NCBI RefSeq assembly: GCF_050947875.1
Contig: NC_134573.1
Coordinates: 67,544,315 to 67,608,314, forward strand
DNA from: Dermacentor variabilis
Lineage: Eukaryota; Arthropoda; Arachnida; Ixodida; Ixodidae
Length of the DNA: 64,000 nt
Direction: 5' to 3'
Of the stretch, positions 54,560 through 64,000 are shown piece after piece. Both the position numbers and the translations under genes were made by a program. Position 1 is the stretch's first letter, and each line of letters starts with the position of its first letter. The notes under the pieces were generated by a model. The model was not told where the DNA came from and did not search any database. It saw only the letters and a list, made by a program, of their open reading frames with translations.

Positions 54560-56260
54560 AAACCGGATAGCCTGTTGGACGGATATTTGCGAGCACTGCG
54601 GCAAAACGTGTGCAGGAGCTCGGGCTTCGTAACTTTCTCTTCATTACCACAGAAAGCTGACCGCGAGTATAGGATATCTAAGCCAGCGTTGTGAGATGCC
54701 CGGTAGTTTCCCGGCTGCTGACCATTCTGCCCAGCAGCAGTCACCACGCGTACTATACGCCATGACATGTCGCACCCGCATGTATGGTTAGCAGGCACGT
54801 ACACAGATGGGGGCCCGGGTGGGGGGCAGCCCTGCCCCCGAAATTTAAGCGGCATAATCCCCCCTCCCACCCCACCACCCCAAGCCCACGTCACCACTCC
54901 TCCCATACATTCCTAAAGCGCCGCCAAATCAATCTTGAGACTCAAAAGCTATTTGTCGGTCTATATTTTGCTGCCTTTTTCTCCTCGGCCTGTTTTCTCA
55001 TCGATTTGGTGCCCGCGTGATTAACTCGAGCTGCGTTCAGATGTCGCCCTCTATTGCAACGGTCACGCGCATCGCTGTTGCTTATTAGTTAGTTCAACTT
55101 TCTTTGTTTAGACTTATCCAGGGACCAGGATAAGGATTCAGTTCATAGTCAGCTGGTCCGTATGCTCGTGTAACGAGTTGCGGCCGGAGAAAACGCCAGT
55201 TGAGTTCAACTTTTCCTTTTGCTTCATTATTTCCTCGAGTGACGGCTTGCCGCGACAGTGGCAGATCCTCGGAACCTTATACCCGCGATGTGGGTTAGAT
55301 AAGCTGGAAAATAAAATAATGCGAAGCAGCGTCCATCATCAAACCCTGGAATAACCGTTAAACCCATAAGAAATTTGAATGTCACTCGTTAAGTCGTTTG
55401 TTTTTTCTCCAATTGTACAGAAGTTTTCATGCAAAGTTGGCAACTGGAAACAAGAGCCGCAAGGAGTTGACAAATGAAGCCATCTACTAAGAGAGAGAGA
55501 GCCGAGGCAACGGCTAGACCGGAAGGAAAAGCGAAAATTAACAAATTTACCAGTTGTTTATGAAAGTATTTATGCATCAGCTTCTTATCATTTAAAAGGG
55601 AAGTCGAGAAAACGCCACCGGAAGCGGAGAATGATTCCGTGTGTTTTAAATGACGCTTCTACAAATATCAGTCGGGCCGCCTGACGTAGTCACTTCTCTG
55701 CTGTGTTTATGTGGGTGTTTTTCTAATCTTCCGCGGTGGGCGCAGTACGTCTAGAGCCGCAGCGTCCTGCACTCTGCGCGATTGTTCGGGACTGGCGGCC
55801 CCGCATCGTTACTCAACATCCCACATAACAATACGAGTCAGTTTTGGCGCTTGTTAGAGCAGCGAACGAGGGAACTAAAAAAAAGAACACTGCGATTGTT
55901 CCGCAAATATATATTTCTCTATACTTCTTCCAGAAGTTATTGAAAAAAACGCTAAATCTTTATTTTACACTTTCGCTTGTTTACTTGTTCGTGGCACTGT
56001 TATTCCTGCGGTTCCTTTCTGCGCGAGCCCGTTTTATGTGGTTTCTTGTTGGTCAATTGAATGAGAGGTGTATCTCACAGGCGTACCTGTGGGATACAAC
56101 TTATTTCATTTCTATTTTTCGGATTTACGCGTCTTTATGGCGAGCGGTGGGCTTTATTCACATTTGTACTATTAAAGCTACCCCCCACCCCTTTTTTTGC
56201 AAAGAAAGGTCATCTTGAGTCCCCCCCCCCTCCCCCACCCGGAAAAAAGAATCCTGGGTA
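54560..56260. other. No gene recognised
   Basis: Includes a C/G-rich stretch at 54800-54900 and an A/T-rich remainder. The 124-codon frame at 55844-56218 is hydrophobic but has no motif, start context or exon signals that I can support. Confidence 0.35.
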
Positions 56261-56839
56261 CGTACAGGTGCCCCCAGAATAATTCGGAACGCCGGACACG
56301 CAGCTGCTCGTCGGCGGAGCGCGCCGGCGGATAAATGCAGGCGAGGTCTGCGCATGCGCAGTCTCCCTAGCGAGCAAGTTTCGCTCCCTAGTGTTTCTAG
56401 ATTGGCGCTGTCTTGCTCCAAAAAGGTAGCGCTAGGTGCCCTTTAGCATTGTGCAGGGGGGGGGGGGGGGGGCTGGGCGAATGAATGTCTGTAGCGCAGC
56501 ATGCACCATAATCTATAAATAAAGGCTTGTGGACGCCGTGCAGCGTATTCTCGCCATGGTCTGCATCCCGTGTGGGAGATAATAGCAATGCTTTGCGTGA
56601 TTACGTGCTAGTGAGGCGGCTTGGCTACGACCTCGCTGGCCTATTTTTTCAACCGTGTTAGCCTGTCCTGCGAAGTATTAGTTCTTATTAAATTATCTCC
56701 CACTCCGTGGTACTAATGGCTTCGTAAAACGAGGACAATTTCCACTTATACATGACCCCTCTTAAAGGGTGTGTCTGCGATAGTGGCAATAAAAGAGTTT
56801 ACAAAATGAAATAACGCGGCACGTTCCTCATGGCCAGTT

Positions 56840-57030
56840 TCACGCACAGGAGGCCACCTCATTCCTTTTCCTCGTGGGAGGCCGCTCTTCGGGCCACTTG
56901 CTCGCATGACCAGCTCTGGCTGGTGGACCGTGCTTGCCTAGAGATGTCCGCCAGGGGGCTCCCGGACGTCTAGGGGCCCAACCACATTTAAATAGATCCA
57001 GTAAAGTTTTATCCATCAATCCATCCATTC
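56840..57030 (+). mobile_element. LINE 3' end fragment inside the Tc1 element
   Basis: GGAGGCCGCTCTTCGGGCCA through CTAGGGGCCCAACCACATTT and AAAGTTTTATCCATCAATCC looks like the short 3' untranslated tail of an I-like LINE (compare AATAAAGTTTTACAATCC at 35295). Ends in a (CCAT)n-like tail. No coding part present. Confidence 0.4.
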
Positions 57031-57398
57031 GAAGGGCACTTTAATGAACTCTTCACGACTCCAGTCATTTATTGGCGCACCACATTACGTGGTTCGCATA
57101 TATTGTACGCCAATCAATCACAGAAACTGGATCATTGGAAGCGAGTATTCTTACGTATTGATCGCGTGTCGGCGTTTGTTGGTGTAGATATTCATTTTCA
57201 TACTCATTTTCTTTTGCTCAGAGGGGATATACAATGATAATCAAGGGTAGGCTGTGTGAGCTGAATGAAAAAAATATAGTAAGGAGAACATAGTAAATAT
57301 AAATAACAGGAAGAACACTGGGTTCATTTTTTCCACAGAAAATAAAAAGAATCGAAACGTAACTTTGTTTCGTCTAAAGCGCTTGTCATGTTCTGCAA

Positions 57399-58514
57399 TC
57401 AACATCTCGCGATGTCCACGCGAAGCGCAGCTTGTAGGCAGCGTGGAATTGACTCGCCCAGCGCATCTACGAAGTCCCTCCTCTCACCAAAGCCCTTCCA
57501 CTCGCGCGTTATAGCGAGCCAGAGCTCGTCGGCACTTGCCCCTCCAGGATTCAGCTTGGATAAACTTTCCTTCATCGTGCCCCACACGTTCATAACGTTG
57601 AAGTCTGCACCTTTCGAAGGCAAGTAAAGAACGCGAACACCACATTTTTAAGAAGTTTTTCCACAGCTCTGGCCATGTGCACCGGCTCAGGTCTTGTTGG
57701 AACAAGTAGCAGCCATCTTTAAATGGCCCGTGAAGAGCGTATGGCAATAGGTGGAAGTCCTGAATTTCGCTGTAAACTTCAGCTGTGAACAATGGAGACA
57801 GCCGGATTATCGGACCGAGGCCCTCTTTGGTAATTGCTCCCCAAACGTTGAGGGCAGAGTGGCCGCTGTTGTAGATCTCGGAAACATACTCAGGCTCATA
57901 TTTACACGAAAAGGAGGCAATGGATAATGGTCTTTTCAGATGAAAGAGCTCTTGCGCGTCCGAAGAATTTGTGCTTAAAAGATCAGAATGAAAAGGAAAA
58001 TGCCTGCAGTTGTATGGTCTCCATACCCGGCGCTCTTAATCCCATCTAGATGAAAATGTCGATTCATCTGAGAATATGACTTCCTTCCATTCTTCACAGT
58101 CGTCCAGCGCTCATATGCCCTGTCAAACTCAAGGCGCCGGCGTTTTTGGCACTCCGTAATGTGTGGCTTTTGTGCCGCGACAAATCCACGAAGACCAGCC
58201 TCTCGCATGCGCCTTCTAATTGTTTCCTCACTGGCTTGCAGGTTGAGGGCTGTCTTGATCTGGCGGGCGCTCTAAAAAGGTTTGGCAACGGCTGCAGCAA
58301 CACTCAGAAGGTCGGACTCTTGCAACATGCATCGGTGTCGTCCCGATCGTGCTGCATCTTTGAGTCGGCCATCTTCATCCCTGTATGCTTGGATTATTCG
58401 GTTGACCGCACTTATAGACTTCCCTGTGAGGCGGCATATCTCACGTTGAGGTATATCTTGTGAACTGAGCTTAATTATATTTCTCCGCACATTCATCGGC
58501 ACTTTTTTCGGCAT
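57399..58514 (-). pseudogene. Tc1 transposase, interrupted
   Basis: Starts MPKKVPMNVRRNIIKLSSQD. The first helix-turn-helix is IPQREICRLTGKSISAVNRI, followed by a GRLKDAARSGRHR linker (GRPR-type) and a second helix-turn-helix ARQIKTALNLQASEETIRRR. The catalytic region includes NVWGAITKEGLGPI, a weak second-aspartate block CYLFQQDLSR and the late WPSKGADFNVMNVWGTMKES. The last corresponds to the DLNPIENVWG box, but the catalytic glutamate is not visible. A stop at about 58270 and frameshifts near 57975 and 57600 inactivate it. It would cut and paste at TA sites. Confidence 0.8.
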
Positions 58515-59000
58515 GTTGCCTCGATTTTAATAGGGCGGAATTCGCTTAACTGTCATTGTTCGTATCCCTTTATCAATCGAGCCGCCGATATCATCACGGT
58601 TGCATCAGACGCAAACGCCGCCCTTTGCCAGCGCTAGTCACGGTCACCTACCATAAATATTTTGAGCAAATGATAAATACGGCCCACATGAAAGATGAAA
58701 AACAAAGGCGCCCAAGCACCCGACCATGCAGACACGAGCGCTTATGCTCCGACGCGAGTGCATGCACAGACACAGCTTGTCACGGACACCATCGGTCCAG
58801 CCCCCTTGACAAAACGTTAAGGGGCACCTAGGGCTACCGTTTTGGAGCAACGCAACCCAAACTAGATGCACTAGGGAGCCAACCCTGCTCGCTAGGGAGA
58901 CCGCGCACGCGCAGACCATGGTACTACTTTTTCCACGGGTGCGCTCCGTCGGCGAGCGGCCGCGTGCGTTGCGTTCCGAATTATTCTGAGAGCGCCTGTA

Positions 59001-61330
59001 CGTGCCTGATGGTTAGCAACACCTTCCGAGTTGTTCGTGCGAGGGAATTTGCCCACCTCTGGCAGCGACGAATGGAACATTCTTTAGCAAGGTTGTCGGT
59101 TTGGGGAGTTGGTATGAAAGTTATAGGGAAGCGTAGCGCGAAACGATGAAGAGGTGCCTGCTTCCTTCGTCTTATCGCACCTAATATCCTGCAGAGTCAT
59201 ATTGGCAGAAAGGAGTGACGCAAGGCGTGGCGTCCTGTTTCGATTTTTTGCTCTTTCTTGTCGAGGGAACAATGTTGATGACCGGTTTGCGAACAGAAAA
59301 GCACGACGCATACCTGAATATATTTGAGGCTACATACCTTTTGTTTTACTTTGGCACATTCATTCTGGAGAACTGGCCAAATGTTGACACACCAATGTCC
59401 CTTACGCAGCGCTGAAGTTGCTTGTTCGTGCACATATGTCTTAGCGAATGCCCAGTGGCTCATCTATTGTTTAGGCCATACAGCATCCAGTAACAAGTTG
59501 TTCATTCGGGCACATACCGAGTGGTCCATGTTGTTTGCTCGTCATGATAGCAGCCCCGCACATACCTATATAGTGGCCCAAGTTTGTTCATATATGTCCA
59601 CAAATATATGCGCCGACGAAACTACTGCGAACGCGGAACCCCGGGGAAGAGGCAAGGAAAGCTTTACTTTTACATTGGTGACATTTAGTAACTGCAGAGG
59701 CCCCACCTACGCATGCCCACGCACGCACCCCGCACACACGCACACAAGCGCACACACACGTTTAATTAAATATCCTTGCCTCACAGCTACCGGCAAACTG
59801 TCGCATTGACACTCGCATCTACTCGTACTCAGTCACTTTACCCATAAACACTATCATGGAATGGCCATGAGCAAGTATGCATAGGGAATGTGCCAAGCCA
59901 TACACATTCGCGCGTATGACTCGGCGGTTTTCAAAAAGTTGCGATGATTGCGCAAGTTGCATGGTTGCACTGCTCGACGGAGGTCCCGCAATGAATATCG
60001 TTTAGTCGTCAGAAAAATGCGCACTCTTGGTGGATGCTTCTTTCAGCTCTCCATTGCATCGATGTAGTAAGGGATCTGGAGATTTGTGTTTTCTTTTCAT
60101 CCTATCTTTCTGATGGATCAAATTATCGGTAACTGATCATTCAACGATTTAATAACGTAGTCTCAATCAGTTCAACGTGTACCTGTATGCAGAACAGATG
60201 TCGACGTCCTATTTGTGTATGTTTATTCATGTCAGAGGACGCTCGCACCTCTAAATGCAGCTGGCTATTCGGTTCTGCTTAAGACAGCTTTTATTGGCAG
60301 ACATACTGATAATAGTGCAGGCACACTAGCACAATAGTGTAGTTCTTCGTCTAATACAAAATACATGTTATGTCAGCCTCAAAAGTTCCAAAGAGCACTT
60401 ACACACCACAGTACAATAGCACATCACTGTAGACAAAATGTAGACCATAAGTGACGTGTAAGAATCGCATGCTATACAATGTCACAATACAAAAAAAATC
60501 GTACCGCATTTTAGGCACAATAGGGTAAATACGCGAATGACAGCGTGCAAACGCAGATTCACATAATTCACAAGTCCACATAAGGCCGAGGCGTACATCA
60601 GCTGTCCATTCCGTGCCCTCTTCTCATTGTGTTACCATTAGTTCATTCACCTCTGTCCATAACCTTGGCTCTCCGGGGACTGAATCTCGGCTCAGTAAAA
60701 GTCAGCCCACTCCTTTAGCCTAACTCTAAAAAGAAGGAAAAAGAAAAGAAAGAGTAAAGGAGCAGCTTTACCAAGCACAACAGAAAAATATAAACAAGCA
60801 AAAAGGCCCCGCGTTTCAACTCGCGCAGGACGTATGACGAAGCCTGCGACACTAGCGCCAACCCTGCTTGCATCCTATAACAAATACATTAGACAGCAGG
60901 CATGTGCGAATCGCGAAGACAGTGCTGCCCATTATAGCTGGTGAAGGTAAGCACTCTTGCCTTTCACTGCTCTACAGTTGGAGGGGCACGCGTCGGTCGT
61001 GCCAAGAAGGAGCCCCGAGGGAAAGGGTGGAAACCTTGCTAAGCACCACAAACTTGAAACCGCCTCCTTCGTTCGCGGTTGACAAAACAGCGATGTAGCA
61101 AAATCCACTTCGTGGAGCTGGGCCAGCTTGGTCGAACCAAATGGAACGTCGGGGTTTCTAGCTGACAGCATCACCATTGGTTAACTGCGCTTTACTGCTG
61201 CGAAACGGCGGCAGGGACATTTTTCTTTAAAAAAAAACATATCAGTCGAAGTTCTGCGTGTAAAGTAGTGAATTGTCCGCTAGGTCGGAAGTCAAGAACA
61301 GGCAGAATGAGAGTTTGGGAATAAAATGTC
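59001..61330. other. No gene recognised
   Basis: The longest frame (59324-59809) crosses a CA-rich stretch and has no domain. Ordinary intergenic sequence upstream of the glutamate-receptor first exon. Confidence 0.35.
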
Positions 61331-61489
61331 TTGCGCATTATGCGATGTCGCTTTCCTCGCTTCCTCTCGCACCGATACCTTAACGCACTGGCGTTTTCGC
61401 ACTTAACGTTGTATGAAAGGTACGCTAGAGCGCTCTCAGAGGGAGCCTACCAGATCCGTACGCAAGCCCCAGCGTTAGCATTTTGTAAA

Positions 61490-61839
61490 AGGAACGGCAA
61501 GTGTACGCGCACTTCCGCGGCGTCGAGGCACGCGATCGCTCCGTCTGCAGCTTACCGGCGTCGTCGGTGAACCGCGACCACGAGAGCGGCGCTCACGTGC
61601 GGGCTCGCGGATGGTGCGCGTTGGTTCGCGGTCTGCCCGGCCCTTCCGAGGGACTCGGCCGAAACCACGGGCCTTGCACCCGAGGCGAGGGCAGACTCGA
61701 GACGCGGCGGCCTTGCAGCCTCGCGCCTCGTCCGGCCCGGGGCGCGGCGAGCGTAGGAGCCCAGTTTAGACGGCGGACGCGAATAGCCGCAGCCCGTCTC
61801 GCAGCGGGACGGTGCCGAGCGGAAGGGGGGCGAAGAAGC
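61490..61839 (+). promoter_or_regulatory. CpG-rich promoter/5' UTR region of the receptor gene
   Basis: Strongly CpG-rich for about 350 bp up to the ATG at 61840, in contrast to the AT-rich sequence on both sides. No TATA box is evident. A transcription start cannot be fixed from sequence alone. Confidence 0.5.
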
Positions 61840-61933
61840 ATGGCGCCGGCGAATTTGGTGGTGCTGCTACTGCTTGCCGTACTGTGGACGGCGGGCGGCT
61901 CGCAGGCGGCCTTCCCGGAGGTGATCAAGATCG
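61840..61933 (+). CDS. Ionotropic glutamate receptor (kainate-type), first coding exon
   Basis: The ATG in CGAAGAAGCATGGCG opens 31 codons plus one base, ending at a consensus donor (ATCG|GTGAGT) in phase 1. The peptide MAPANLVVLLLLAVLWTAGG then SQAAFPEVIKI has a clear signal peptide. The FPEVIKIG start (the glycine is completed across the splice) matches the beginning of the amino-terminal domain of arthropod kainate-type receptors, where LP(D/E)VI(K/R)IGG is common. Such receptors are ligand-gated cation channels in the plasma membrane of neurons and muscle. Remaining exons must lie beyond the right edge. The call rests on a short motif plus exon structure. Confidence 0.6.
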
Positions 61934-62635
61934 GTGAGTGCGTGTGTGTCATGTTTGCATGGTTGTGCCCTCTGGCCGCTCGGCGCCAGGAGAGATTTCG
62001 TCGATGGAAGCAGTTCGTTCTTCTGTCTTGACCGCACGACATTCCAGATATCACGTGCGAAACGCGAATGTGCATGGGCAGGGAAAAAATGTGGAAATGT
62101 TGAGAATCTAGCATCAGAATGAACGGAGATTTATTTGAGTGGGAAATACACCAAGCGGAAATATGGAGTTCTCCGTAAAGAGAAGGACTTCTGCGTGCAA
62201 AAGCTGCTTATTTACACGACGAACCGTGGCTGACCTCGAAATGCCCGGAAGGTACGGTGAATTTTAGGCGAATATTAAAAAAAAAAAAAAACAAGTTGCC
62301 TCTTTGCTGCCGCATCGCACGGCCCCAGGTGCGATACCATTGTACCGTGCATCCGACTCGGAAAGGTTACGGCTGCCACCGTGTTTCAAAGGAAATACGT
62401 TAGCGCACAGAAGGTCGGTAGATTGACCAGACAATGCGAGTCGTGATGGTGATGATACCACGTACCATCACAATGCTTTGCAACCATCGGGCCGCATCGC
62501 AAATCCAGCATTCGCATTTTGTGTTCACACTGACGATCGTAGGCACGGATACTGACGACAGCGAACGCGTGAGTGGGAACGAAGCTTGGCTCATGTCACC
62601 ATTTCGCATTAGCAGTCACTCTCTTCCGAGGCATG
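61934..62635 (+). other. First intron of the receptor gene, start
   Basis: Begins GTGAGTGCGTGTGTG. No internal exon or RNA gene recognised here or further right to the end of the window. Confidence 0.5.
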
Positions 62636-62639
62636 CGAA

Positions 62640-62752
62640 ATTTGGAAATTTTGCATTTATTTGTACATTTACATTTACGCACTGTTATTTGCCTCACCAT
62701 GTAACCTTTACACTATGTAATACACTCCCCACAGCGCCTTCAGTGTTATTGT
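62640..62752 (+). mobile_element. CR1/L2-like LINE 3' tail
   Basis: TGTACATTTACATTTACGCA through ATGTAATACACTCCCC and AGTGTTATTGTGAAATAAAT matches the terminal part of the LINE at 45-49.8 kb (GTACATTTGC, ATGTAATACCCTCC, GTATTGTAAATAAAT). Only the extreme 3' end is present, in the intron of the receptor gene. Confidence 0.7.
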
Positions 62753-62756
62753 GAAA

Positions 62757-62819
<63 letters not shown>

Positions 62820-62822
62820 ATA
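62753..62822. repeat. (AAAT)n microsatellite
   Basis: About 17 AAAT units, expanded from the LINE tail. Confidence 0.95.
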
Positions 62823-64000
62823 CTTGACATATTCTAATCCAACTAGAAGAATGCACCTATTTAATCGAACTACAGTGACAGCTTTCACTAGCTTTTAGGA
62901 CCAGCTGCTATGTAATATACGGTTTGTAGTAAAAACGGTGTCACAATGGCGCATGCAGAAAGAATTTTCGAAATATTTTACTTTTTTCGGAACCATGCGG
63001 TTCTTAGCCGTACGGTCCTTTGTTAATGTAATAGTAAAATCCAATAGTGTCGTATAGTACAAATAAATGACTGGTGTTATTCCATCACATCTCGGTGACG
63101 GTAACACTAGGTGCCCAAAAAATGATAACCAACCATCTCAACGCTCTAATGGCAGCAGGGTTTGAATTTTCCCAGAATTCACTATTTAAATATTGTCAGA
63201 GTTCAGCCGAGCTGAACGCCGAGAAGCCTTGGGCACTTGCTGCTCAATTGTGACGTTAAAACGGAACCGCAATGGTAATTGACTGAGCGCTGTATCAAAA
63301 ACTTTAAAAATGGCACTTTTATTTTCTGGCCTTTTTATACCCCTGAGCTGAATTTGGGCCTCAAACTACACTGCGAGAGGATTTGCTATGCTAATTAAGT
63401 TATTAGTTTCAACGCAACTTGTGCCTTAAGGTGTCCTTCCTTCAACGTGTACTCAGATCTGAGTACACAAGTACTTTCGTGTTTTTCGCTATCACATTGT
63501 TGCTTTCACTGCATGTAAATTGAAGCACCCTGCGTTATACGTCAATTTTATACGACGGGTGCAGGCTGTAGACGTGAGGTTAACCTCATATTGGGAAGCT
63601 CTTCTTCCCCCTCCTCCTTCGCACACAAACAAAACATAAACAAACGTGGTGTTCTTCATCCGGTGTCCCCAAATGTGTCGTGACTTGGAAAGGCCGCCCT
63701 ACTCGCACTCCAATTAAAGGACCTCGGGGCAACCTCAAAAAATAGTCGGGGTGTATTCGTTTTCTGTTGCATTGTTCTTGCCCCTCATGCCGCTTCAGTG
63801 GCTTTTTACTGCTCAGTGCAAGGTCAGTGGCTCAATTCATGGTCACGACACTTGCGTTCCGACGACGGGGGCTGAATGCAAAAAAGGCAAAAAAAAAAAC
63901 AAAAAAAAAAGAAACGCTCCGCTATCGAGCACTCGATAGAGCATCGAAATTATCCCAGAGCTCTCCAATGCCGCCCCTCTCGAAGCCCGTATGTTGCACT
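62823..64000. other. No gene recognised
   Basis: Intron sequence of the receptor gene if the first-exon call is right. A-rich run at 63889-63910. Nothing else supported. Confidence 0.35.

Larger units (their letters stand above)
56265..58998 (-). mobile_element. Tc1-like DNA transposon with about 185-bp terminal inverted repeats
   Basis: The left end begins CAGGTGCCCCCAGAATAATT. The right end, on the minus strand, begins CAGGCGCTCTCAGAATAATT. Both are bounded by TA (56263-56264, 58999-59000). Similarity between the ends extends over about 185 bp (56265-56447 with 58814-58998), including CTCCCTAGCGAGCA and GCTCCAAAA blocks. Encloses a Tc1 transposase relic on the minus strand and, between the left repeat and transposase, roughly 950 bp of foreign sequence including a LINE tail. 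Confidence 0.85.

Noticed and set aside
58644..58919. Protein-coding frame at the right end of the Tc1 element
   Set aside because: It overlaps the terminal inverted repeat and has no similarity; it is a shadow of the repeat.
61501..62031. A 176-codon frame extending upstream of the receptor start codon and into the intron
   Set aside because: The upstream part is CpG-island sequence without a preceding ATG in context, and the downstream part lies beyond a consensus splice donor.

Overview
The window reads as nuclear DNA of an arachnid, most likely a hard tick. The evidence is a tRNA-derived SINE of the type seen in ixodid ticks, RTE, CR1/L2-like and I-like LINEs, CsRn1-type Ty3/gypsy elements, Tigger, Tc1, Kolobok-like and hAT relics, isolated short exons between long introns, and no bacterial operon structure. 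Most of the 64 kb is transposon. Only two host genes can be named. They point away from each other near the two ends: a dystroglycan-like first coding exon on the minus strand (4753-4942) and a signal-peptide exon of a kainate-type ionotropic glutamate receptor on the plus strand (61840-61933). A few further exon-like segments in 4.5-8.2 kb have good splice sites but no identified family.

Layout. 0.8-2.5 kb: decayed Tigger/pogo transposon. 3.5-4.5 kb: a Tigger-type non-autonomous element built around a palindrome of about 335 bp. 4.6-8.2 kb: host exons. 9.1-9.6 kb: a dispersed repeat whose inverted copy lies at 53.2-53.6 kb. 12.8-15.1 kb: a TTAA-flanked Kolobok-like element with a THAP-domain gene. 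15.3-16.8 kb: RTE retrotransposon with an inverted duplication of its target at the 5' junction. 17.8-18.9 kb: CR1/L2-like fragment. 20.7-22.1 kb: two copies of one MITE. 22.3-23.3 kb: CpG-rich block with a minus-strand splice donor. 24.9-32.2 kb: a nest in which an RTE copy is split by a CsRn1-type LTR retrotransposon, itself carrying a DNA transposon in its 5' LTR and a SINE in pol. 33.6-35.3 kb: I-like LINE with RNase H. 36.4-39.3 kb: gag relic, CR1-like relic and a MITE. 40.2-40.4 kb: a 259-bp pure AC tract. 40.7-44.7 kb: RTE fragment abutting a decayed Ty3/gypsy element. 44.76-52.90 kb: a complete LTR insertion with 5-bp target duplication, carrying a nearly complete LINE and a hAT MITE. 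54.2 and 56.3-59.0 kb: a MITE and a Tc1 element with long inverted repeats. 61.3-62 kb: glutamate-receptor first exon.

Two observations stand out. In the 44.76-52.90 kb LTR element, gag, protease and the start of reverse transcriptase are absent. In their place, touching the LTR, are 60 nt matching the 3' half of a spliced, CCA-tailed tRNA-Leu(CAA). This looks like a fossil of reverse transcription that ran through the tRNA primer. Second, the nested LINE has a 2A ribosome-skipping motif (DIEENPGP) near the N terminus of ORF1, and its ORF1 and ORF2 lie in one reading frame separated by only two stop codons. All family calls come from reading motifs by eye; no database search was possible.
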